NCBI GenBank assembly: GCA_035532215.1
Contig: DATKRK010000262.1
Span: 1 to 19,047 of the forward strand
Source: JAICIG01 sp035532215
Lineage (GTDB): Bacteria; Planctomycetota; Planctomycetia; Pirellulales; JAICIG01
DNA length: 19,047 nt
Reading direction: 5' to 3'
Position 1 is the first letter of the stretch, and each line of letters begins with the position of its first letter. Under the pieces are notes generated by a model that was not told the DNA's origin, ran no database searches, and saw only the letters and a program-made list of their open reading frames with translations. The translations under genes and the position numbers were made by a program. Shown here one piece after another: positions 7,885 through 14,047 of this stretch.

Positions 7885-8817
7885 ATGTTTACGCTCTTGT
7901 CAGCCGTAGGACTTGCACCGGCCCTGGTCGCCAGCCTCGTGGCGGGCGCCGCGGCGGCGATCGCCGTGCGCTGGGTGCTCGTCTCTCTGGCCGCCGAAGA
8001 TCTGCAACAAGGCCAGGAATGGCGTTACGACGTGAGCCGCATCAACGAATTGCGGAAGATCGACGTCGTCTATCGTTTGATGCAGCCGCTGGTCGAACTG
8101 TTCGCCCGCTTCAACCGCGGCGCCTTCCGCGAGCAACTGCCAGAGATGCAAAGAGAAATCTTCGCCGCCGGGCTGCCGCGGTTCTGGCTGGCCGAAGAGT
8201 ATCTGGCCCGCGCCGAAACGATCGCCCTGCTACTGACTCCGCTGTATCTCTACCTGTTCATTGGCTGGTTCGGCCCGGACGGCGCCGTGCTGACCGTCGC
8301 TGCCGTGGTTTTGACGGTCTACGCGTTGCGGCGCCGACTGGCAAGCCAGGCCCGCTACCGCCTGGTGCTGATCAAGCGGCGCATGCCCTACCTGCTCGAT
8401 CTGCTCACGCTCTTGATCGAGGCGGGCGCCACCTTCTTGCAAGCCTTGGAACAATCGGCGCATGAACTCGAAGGGCACGCCGTGGCGGTGGAATTCGGCC
8501 GCGTGCTGGCCGACATGAACATGGGCAAAACGCGGACCGAGGCGCTGGAAAGCCTGCGGCAGCGGCTCAACGACGACGACGTGTCGAGCGTCGTCGGCTC
8601 GATCATCCAGGGCGAAGAACTGGGCACGCCGCTGGCCCGAGTGTTTCGCATGCAGGCCGACGTGCTGCGCATCAAGCGCACGCAACGGGCCGAAGCCATC
8701 GCCGGCGAGGCGGGCGTCAAGATGCTGCTGCCCGGCATCCTGGTGATGGCCTCGACCGCGCTGATTATCTTGGGGCCGTTCATCATGAACTACCTGTATT
8801 CGGGGTTTTCGTTATAA
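7885..8817 (+). CDS. tadC: Tad pilus inner-membrane platform protein TadC
   Basis: This 310-residue protein is the second T2SSF platform protein of the Tad system. Hydrophobic segments are at about 8-32, 112-128, 133-148 and 280-302. The T2SSF domain at about 165-290 carries L-L-I-E-A-G-A-T-F-L-Q-A-L (176-188) and the Q-G-E-E-L-G-T-P-L turn (242-250), which corresponds to the 'G-x-L' region of the family. It starts three bases after the tadB stop, which implies translational coupling, and its own stop is directly followed by a palindromic doublet. TadB and TadC probably form a heteromeric platform that couples the ATPase to pilin extraction. Confidence 0.88.
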   Translation: MFTLLSAVGLAPALVASLVAGAAAAIAVRWVLVSLAAEDLQQGQEWRYDVSRINELRKIDVVYRLMQPLVELFARFNRGAFREQLPEMQREIFAAGLPRFWLAEEYLARAETIALLLTPLYLYLFIGWFGPDGAVLTVAAVVLTVYALRRRLASQARYRLVLIKRRMPYLLDLLTLLIEAGATFLQALEQSAHELEGHAVAVEFGRVLADMNMGKTRTEALESLRQRLNDDDVSSVVGSIIQGEELGTPLARVFRMQADVLRIKRTQRAEAIAGEAGVKMLLPGILVMASTALIILGPFIMNYLYSGFSL

Positions 8818-8895
8818 GTAGGGCTGGCTTTCCAGCCTGACGGTTTCGAGGTTCAACGGCGAGAGACGTTCGTCAGGCTGGAAAGCCTGACCTAC
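8818..8895. repeat. Palindromic hairpin doublet after tadC
   Basis: The arms 8818-8841 and 8872-8895 are inverted copies at 22 of 24 positions. Each copy folds alone, for example GTCAGGCT-GGAA-AGCCTGAC on the right. The doublet begins immediately after the tadC stop codon, so it could also end transcription or stabilise the 3' end of the pilus mRNA. There is no T-tract. Confidence 0.88.
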
Positions 8896-8923
8896 GACGG
8901 TTCTTCAAGGAGCGGGCGCGGCG

Positions 8924-9712
8924 ATGGCGATGACGGTGGCTTGTCCCGGATGTGCGATGCAATTGGCCGTGGCGCCCGAATTGATCGGACAGGTGCTCGG
9001 CTGTCCGCACTGCCACAGCCAGTTTCAGGTCGCCGCTCCCCCTCCGGCTGGTCCGCCGCCGGGGGCCCAGACATCCTCGGCCCCGGCGCCTTCTTCATTC
9101 CCTCCTCCTTCCCCTTCCCCTTCGCCTTCGGCCGGCGCTGCCCCGCGTTGGCGCGGCGACGCAGGCGCGGCGCCGGCGGGCTTCAAGTTGAACGACGCGG
9201 CGCCGCCATCGCCCGGCCCGGTGAAGGCCGCCGTTCCCAAGTTCAAGCCGGCCGATCCCACGACGGCGATCGTGACGCTGGCCGCCGACGGCAAGCTGCC
9301 GGAACTGACGCTGGCCGAAGCCATGAACCGCACGAAGGCCGCACCGGCGAGCGAGAAAAAATCGCGGCCCTTCGCGCTCACGCTGATCCTGGGGATCAGC
9401 CTGGTGTCGTCGGTCTTTCTGTCGTTGGCCGATCTTTCGCCCAGCGATTCCGGTCTCGACGCCCGGCAGCAAGCGCGGACGCAGATCGCCCGCTTCTACC
9501 AGGAAGCCGGGGCGGCGCTGGAACCGTATCAACTGCTGTTGCGCGATGCACAGCGGGCCCACTCTCGCGGCGACCATGCCGCCGAGCGAGCCCGCTATCG
9601 CGAAGTACTGCGGCTGCTGCGCGCCGAGAATCGCCCAGTGAGCCTGACCAACAATCGCGAAGGGGACCAGCAGTTGGAGGAGGCCATCGCGCTCGTACTG
9701 AGCGAAAGCTAA
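8924..9712 (+). CDS. Zinc-ribbon, Pro-rich, single-pass membrane protein
   Basis: This 262-residue protein starts with a small zinc ribbon of the MJ0042 type: C7-P-G-C10 and C27-P-H-C30. It is followed by a long Pro/Ser/Ala-rich linker (about 38-105), a membrane helix at about 149-168, and an Arg/Glu-rich, helix-prone C-terminal part of about 90 residues. Such zinc-ribbon plus linker plus helix proteins are common in planctomycetes and usually have no assigned function. With the helix at 149-168 the zinc ribbon would be cytoplasmic and the C-terminus on the far side. An AAGGAG at 8907-8912 supports the ATG at 8924, 11 bases away; ATG 8930 is also possible. It lies between the pilus genes and the SPFH gene; a link to either is unproven. 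Confidence 0.75.
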   Translation: MAMTVACPGCAMQLAVAPELIGQVLGCPHCHSQFQVAAPPPAGPPPGAQTSSAPAPSSFPPPSPSPSPSAGAAPRWRGDAGAAPAGFKLNDAAPPSPGPVKAAVPKFKPADPTTAIVTLAADGKLPELTLAEAMNRTKAAPASEKKSRPFALTLILGISLVSSVFLSLADLSPSDSGLDARQQARTQIARFYQEAGAALEPYQLLLRDAQRAHSRGDHAAERARYREVLRLLRAENRPVSLTNNREGDQQLEEAIALVLSES

Positions 9713-9833
9713 AGACTGCTGCATCCGACTGCCGCAATGATAACGGACTGGCAGCAAGGGACTTAAGGCTTCTCGAAGTTTCTCGACGAGGCGCCCGGGC
9801 GCGAACATCGATTGCGCCCAATATCGGCCGGCG

Positions 9834-9920
9834 AAGTGCGAAAGCACTTTATGTCTCACCCCAGGCAGTGGCTGGGGCTCGGTAAGGCGGCCCGCCGAGA
9901 AAAGCGGTTTTGCAGGCCGC
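9834..9920 (+). other. Three consecutive hairpins in the spacer before the SPFH gene
   Basis: The 230-bp spacer 9713-9942 has no gene, but its second half can fold into three hairpins in a row. The first is AAGTGC-GAAA-GCACTT (9834-9849), with a GNRA-type tetraloop. The second is CCCCAG with CTGGGG (9859-9877). The third is GGCGGCC with GGCCGCC (9887-9920). The last ends 22 bases before the ATG. This could be a structured leader of the SPFH mRNA, a small RNA, or a decayed repeat. No known riboswitch is recognised. Confidence 0.4.
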
Positions 9921-9942
9921 CATTCTTGCGGAGACTTCCCCC

Positions 9943-12156
9943 ATGGAAGCCATCTTTGGCGGGGCCCTGTTCGCGTCGTGGACCGATCTGAATCAATTGG
10001 GTTTGCCTTTAACCGGCGCCTTGGCGCTGGCCGGGCTGATCGGTCTGCTCGTGGCGTTGGGCGAGTTGCTCGGGCTGCGCTATATCGCCAACCATCAAGT
10101 GGGCATCGTCGAAAAGCTCTGGTCGAGCGCCGGAAGCGTGCCCGAGGGCGGCATGATCGCTCGGGCGGGCGAGGCTGGCTACGAAGCCGAAGTGCTGCGC
10201 GGCGGCTTTCACTTTGGATTGTGGCGTTGGCAGTATCGCTTGCACCGCGTGCGGCTGGTGTCGGCGCCGCAAGGCAAAATCGGCTACCTCTACGCCCGAG
10301 ACGGCGAGCCGCTCACACCGAGCCAAACGCTCGGCCGCGTCGTGGAGTGCAACAACTTTCAAGACGCCGAAGCGTTTCTGACTGGCGTCCGCGACGGCGA
10401 AACGACGCTCCGCGGGCAGCGCGGCCGGCAACGCGCACTGCTGCGCGAAGGCGTGTATGCGATCAACCTGTCGCTGTTCACCGTCATCACCGAGCAGCAG
10501 GTGTTCTGCTTGCCGGCGCTGCTCAGCCCGCAGGAAGCAAGCGTGCTGAAAACGTGGCAGAACGAGTTGCGCGCGTGCGAAGGCTTCAGCCCGGTGGTGA
10601 TCGGGGCGAAGGTTGAATCGGTCGACCCGCTCGATCCCGACGAGTCGGTCGCGATCGACAGCATCGGCATCGTGACCGTTCACGACGGGCCTTCGCTGGC
10701 GCCGGGCGAGATCATCGCGCCGCCGGTGGCCGTCGATCGCGGCGATCCGAACTTTCACAACAACTATCAAGACCCCGAAGCTTTCCTGCGGGCCGGCGGC
10801 CGCCGCGGCCGGCAGTACGTGCCGTTGACCGACGGCACGTATTTCATCAACCGCTGGTTCGCCACGTTGGAGATCATTCCCAAGACGGTCGTGCCGATCG
10901 GCTACGTGGGCGTGGTCGTCAGTTATTACGGGCAGATCGGCCGCGACGTGTCGGGCGCCATGTTCCGCCACGGCGAGCGCGTGGCCGAAGGCGAACGCGG
11001 CGTCTGGGAACGTCCCTTGGGACCGGGCAAGTATCCGTTCAACGCGTCGGCGGGCGTGGTGTTGCTCGTGCCTACGACGAATTTCGTGCTGCACTGGGTG
11101 ACCGGCAAGAGCGAGAACCATCGCTACGACGAGTCGCTGCGTTCGATCGATCTGGTCACGCGCGACGCCTACGAGCCGGCCTTGCCGCTGTCGGTCGTGG
11201 TGCACATCGATTACCAGAAGGCGCCCAGCGTGATCCAGCGCTTCGGCGACGTCAAAAAGCTGATTACGCAGACGCTCGACCCGATGCTGAGCGCCTACTT
11301 CCGCGATATCGCCCACAAGAAGACGATGCTGGAACTGCTGCACGAGCGCGACGCGATTCAACTCGAAGCCCGCGACAAGCTGCGCCGCAAGTTCCGCGAA
11401 TTCGACATCGAGTGCGTCGACGTGCTGATCGGCAAGCCGACGACCGAGGCCAAAGACGGCAAGATCGAAACGCTGCTCGAGCAGTTGCGCTTACGGCAGC
11501 TCTCGATCGAGCAGATCGAAACCTTCGAACACCAGCGCGCGGCGGCCGACAAAGAGCGGACGCTGAACGAGGCCCAGACGCTGGCCGCCAAGCAGGCCGA
11601 GTTGACCAACTCACGCGTGCAGGTGCAGATCACCGAAAACCAGGGCGAAGCCGAACTGGCCCGCGCTCGCAAACAGGCCGAACAGACCGTGGTCGTGGCC
11701 GAGGCCGATTTGGCCTGCTCGCGGCGGCAGGCCGAGCAAACGCTGGTCACGGCCGAAGCGAATAGCCGCCAGCAGATTCTAGCCGGCCGCGGCGAGGCGC
11801 AGCGGGCGCTGCAAGTCGGCCTGGCCGAGGCCTCGGTGCTGCTGCGCAAGATCAGCTCGTTCGGCGACCCGCGGCTTTATGCGCTGAGCCTGGCGACCGA
11901 AGATCTGGCCCACAGCCAGCAACCGCTGGTGCCCGAGAAACTGTTCGTGGCCGCCGGCGGCGACGGCGCCCATTCCCACGGCGGCTTTGCGGCTCAGGGC
12001 CTGTTGGGCTCGCTGTTGCAACTGCTCGTGGCCGAGAAGTCAGGCTTCGAACCGGCCGACAGCGCCGAGAATGCGGAGTTCCGCGAACTCGCTCAGCGTC
12101 TCACGCGCGAGGCGATGACTTCGTTGAGCGCGGGCGGGGCGGCGGAGCAAGCGTGA
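9943..12156 (+). CDS. Large SPFH/band-7 (flotillin-like) membrane protein
   Basis: This 737-residue protein has an N-terminal membrane segment (about 22-45). It then has beta-rich band-7-like modules, a canonical SPFH core (about 320-500; P-L-S-V-V-V-H-I-D-Y followed by the D-P-M-L-S-A-Y-F-R-D-I segment), and a long Ala/Glu/Gln-rich coiled coil (about 500-640) as in flotillins. SPFH proteins oligomerise into membrane-bound cages or scaffolds. Two related modules with N-N-x-Q-D-x-E-A-F-L begin at residues 137 and 273, indicating an internal duplication of about 136 residues. Together with the extra modules this makes the protein longer than typical flotillins (about 450-500). The ATG at 9943 has GGAG nine bases upstream (9930-9933); an in-frame TTG at 9910 is less likely. 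The 3' end overlaps the convergent Ig-repeat gene by 64 bp and is followed by a strong hairpin. Confidence 0.83.
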   Translation: MEAIFGGALFASWTDLNQLGLPLTGALALAGLIGLLVALGELLGLRYIANHQVGIVEKLWSSAGSVPEGGMIARAGEAGYEAEVLRGGFHFGLWRWQYRLHRVRLVSAPQGKIGYLYARDGEPLTPSQTLGRVVECNNFQDAEAFLTGVRDGETTLRGQRGRQRALLREGVYAINLSLFTVITEQQVFCLPALLSPQEASVLKTWQNELRACEGFSPVVIGAKVESVDPLDPDESVAIDSIGIVTVHDGPSLAPGEIIAPPVAVDRGDPNFHNNYQDPEAFLRAGGRRGRQYVPLTDGTYFINRWFATLEIIPKTVVPIGYVGVVVSYYGQIGRDVSGAMFRHGERVAEGERGVWERPLGPGKYPFNASAGVVLLVPTTNFVLHWVTGKSENHRYDESLRSIDLVTRDAYEPALPLSVVVHIDYQKAPSVIQRFGDVKKLITQTLDPMLSAYFRDIAHKKTMLELLHERDAIQLEARDKLRRKFREFDIECVDVLIGKPTTEAKDGKIETLLEQLRLRQLSIEQIETFEHQRAAADKERTLNEAQTLAAKQAELTNSRVQVQITENQGEAELARARKQAEQTVVVAEADLACSRRQAEQTLVTAEANSRQQILAGRGEAQRALQVGLAEASVLLRKISSFGDPRLYALSLATEDLAHSQQPLVPEKLFVAAGGDGAHSHGGFAAQGLLGSLLQLLVAEKSGFEPADSAENAEFRELAQRLTREAMTSLSAGGAAEQA

Positions 12157-13583
12157 GCGAAGCACGGGCTGCGGCGGGGCGCTCGAAGCGCCCCGCCGCT
12201 GGTTCCGCTCGGCGCGCTCTGCACGTTGACCGTCACGCCGCCCGAGAGCGTGCCGTCGCTGGCCGTCAGCGTGTCGGCGCCCGTCGTGTTCAGCGTGACC
12301 TGGAACTCATGCTCGCCTTCGTCGGCCGCCGTGAACGTGTAAGCGGCGGGCAGCGTCTCGCCGGAGACGCTGCTCGTCAGTCGAACCGTGCCGGTATAGT
12401 TGGGCACGCGATGGTTCGAGGCGTCGAGCGCCACGACTTCCAGCGTGAACGGCTGACCGGAGACCACCGGCCGTTTCGCGAAGATCGCGAAATGCGTGGC
12501 CACCGGCGCCGGATTCACGTTGATCGAAGCCGTGCCGGTCAAAGGCGGCGTCGAATCATCCGCGACATTCACGGTCTGCGTTCCGGTGCTGGCGAAGGTC
12601 ACTTGGAACACGTGGATGCCGTGGTCAGACGAGGTGAAGGTGTAGCTGGCGGGAACGGTCGCTCCAGTGTCGCTGGTCGTCAATGTGACCGTGCCTGTGT
12701 AGCCGTCGACGCGATGATTCGAAGCGTCGAGGGCCACCACGACGATGTTCGTCGCTTTGCCGACGGTCGTGTTTTCGGGGGCGTAGACCAGGAAGTGCGT
12801 CGCCACCGGCGCCGGATTGACGTTGATCGAAGCCGTGCCGGTCAGAGGAGGAGTCGAGTCGTCCGTGGCCGTCACCGTCCGTGTGCCCGCCGTGGCGAAC
12901 TTCTCCTGGAACACGTGGAATCCATGGTCCGAGGACGTGAAGGTGTAGGTCAGCGGCGCACTCACGCCTGGATCATCCGTCGTCAACGTGACCGTGCCCG
13001 TGTAGCCGTCGACGCGGTGGTTCGAGGCGTCCAAGGCCACCACGAGGATATTCGTCGAACTGCCGACCGTCGTATCCTCCGGGGCGTAAACCAGGAAGTG
13101 CGTAGCCACCGGCGCCGGATCGACGTTCACCGTGATATTGCCGCTAATCGTCGAGTCGGCCGAGTCGGTTGCCGAGATCGTCTCGCTGCCCTCGACGCCC
13201 GGCGTGAACTGAAACAGGTGGTGGCCGTGGTCGCTGGCGGCAAAGGTATAGTCGGTAGGCAACGTGGTGTTCGAATCGGTGCTTGCGAACGAGACCGTGC
13301 CGGCGTAATTGCGAGCCACGTGATTCGAGGCGTCGAGCGCCACGACTTCCAGAGGCGTCTGACTGCCGACCGTCTCGTTGGGCGGCGCCCACAAGGCGAA
13401 ATGCGTGGCCGGGCCGGCCGCAGGCAGTAAGAAGCCGCCGCCATCGAGCAACGCTCGCTGCTCCAGGTTTTCCAACCGCAGCCACGTGCGGCCAATCGGC
13501 GTTCTGGGTTTGAACGTTCTCGACAAACGACGGCTGGAACGCCCTCGCGATTTACTCCGCAATCGGCGCAACAAAAACGACAT
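12093..13583 (-). CDS. Secreted Ig-like repeat protein with planctomycete extracellular N-terminal motif
   Basis: This 496-residue protein has an Arg/Ser-rich N-terminus (1-36) followed by L-E-N-L-E-Q-R-A-L-L at 37-46. This resembles the short motif (Planc_extracel type, consensus LExLExRxLLA) found at the start of many exported planctomycete proteins. Four Ig-like beta-sandwich repeats of about 101 residues follow at 60-160, 161-261, 262-362 and 363-459. Each contains V-V-A-L-D-A-S-N-H and Y-T-F-x-x-S/A-D-x-G. Repeats 2 and 3 are identical at about 80 of 101 positions. It is probably a surface or matrix protein; the ligand is unknown. The start at 13583 is supported by GAAAGGTG just upstream on the minus strand. 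The last 37 residues (460-496) do not resemble the repeats. They are read through the hairpin at 12171-12199 and into the 3' end of the SPFH gene, so the protein may be truncated. Confidence 0.8.
   Translation of the reverse strand: MSFLLRRLRSKSRGRSSRRLSRTFKPRTPIGRTWLRLENLEQRALLDGGGFLLPAAGPATHFALWAPPNETVGSQTPLEVVALDASNHVARNYAGTVSFASTDSNTTLPTDYTFAASDHGHHLFQFTPGVEGSETISATDSADSTISGNITVNVDPAPVATHFLVYAPEDTTVGSSTNILVVALDASNHRVDGYTGTVTLTTDDPGVSAPLTYTFTSSDHGFHVFQEKFATAGTRTVTATDDSTPPLTGTASINVNPAPVATHFLVYAPENTTVGKATNIVVVALDASNHRVDGYTGTVTLTTSDTGATVPASYTFTSSDHGIHVFQVTFASTGTQTVNVADDSTPPLTGTASINVNPAPVATHFAIFAKRPVVSGQPFTLEVVALDASNHRVPNYTGTVRLTSSVSGETLPAAYTFTAADEGEHEFQVTLNTTGADTLTASDGTLSGGVTVNVQSAPSGTSGGALRAPRRSPCFAHACSAAPPALNEVIASRVRR
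12171..12199. terminator. Perfect GC-rich hairpin after the SPFH stop
   Basis: The arms GCGGCGGGGCGCT (12171-12183) and AGCGCCCCGCCGC (12187-12199) are perfect 13-bp complements around the loop CGA. The hairpin lies 14 bases after the SPFH stop codon, where a terminator is expected. It has no T-tract on either side, so factor-independent termination is not certain. It also falls inside the last codons of the convergent minus-strand gene, which is unusual for a terminator. Confidence 0.65.
12207..13406 (-). repeat. Four tandem ~303-bp units encoding the Ig-like repeats
   Basis: Units run (minus strand) 13406-13104, 13103-12801, 12800-12498 and 12497 to about 12207. The second and third are the most alike at protein level and look like the product of the latest duplication. 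Such an array can gain or lose units by recombination. Confidence 0.85.
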
Positions 13584-13913
13584 GAAACACCTTTCTCAAA
13601 ACAGCCAGCAAGCTCCTTCTATCGCTTAGGAACGCTCCAGCGACGACGAAGCGCGCGCGACGAGTTTCTTTCTTTCTTTCGCGTCGCTCGCTCTGCTCGA
13701 ATGGGGGAGAATCTCCCGCGGAAGCACCGCTGCGAAATCTGAAAGCGGCGGCAGGCGGGAGGCCCGCGTCGCAACGCCGGTTTGCGGATCGGCTGAAAGC
13801 TTGGGAAACGGTTGCGTCGAGCGGCCCTGGCAAGGATTTGCCGGCCTCCAAGCTTCGCGCCGCAAGCGGTTGCATGCCAATAGCTTGCAACACAGGTCTT
13901 CCGCCGCGGGCAG

Positions 13914-13942
13914 TTGTGAGGTTCGGCAAAAACTGCTACACT
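13914..13942 (+). promoter_or_regulatory. Candidate sigma-70-type promoter for gyrA
   Basis: TTGTGA (13914-13919) and TACACT (13937-13942) are 17 bases apart and each match the -35/-10 consensus at 4 of 6 bases. They lie about 105 bases before the gyrA start. The rest of the divergent spacer 13584-14047 holds a short pyrimidine-rich TTTC run, a small GCGGG-AGG-CCCGC hairpin and no convincing gene. It should also contain the promoter of the minus-strand Ig-repeat gene, which I could not place. Confidence 0.4.
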
Positions 13943-14034
13943 TCGGGCTTGTCGCACTTGAGCGATTCGCACTGTCTTATAGAGCCCTACCAGGGACGGT
14001 TTCTCGCCATCGGCGGGCTCTAGTTTGCCAACCC

Positions 14035-14040
14035 AGGAGG
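14035..14040 (+). promoter_or_regulatory. Ribosome binding site that sets the gyrA start at TTG 14048
   Basis: A full AGGAGG at 14035-14040 is seven bases before TTG 14048 but only one base before the in-frame GTG 14042. Spacing therefore favours the TTG. Confidence 0.75.
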
Positions 14041-14047
14041 CGTGGTC

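Noticed and set aside
12153..13430. 425-residue plus-strand open frame opposite the Ig-repeat gene
   Set aside because: Its Arg/His/Gly-rich composition and its repeats simply mirror the Ig-like repeats on the other strand; no known motif is seen.
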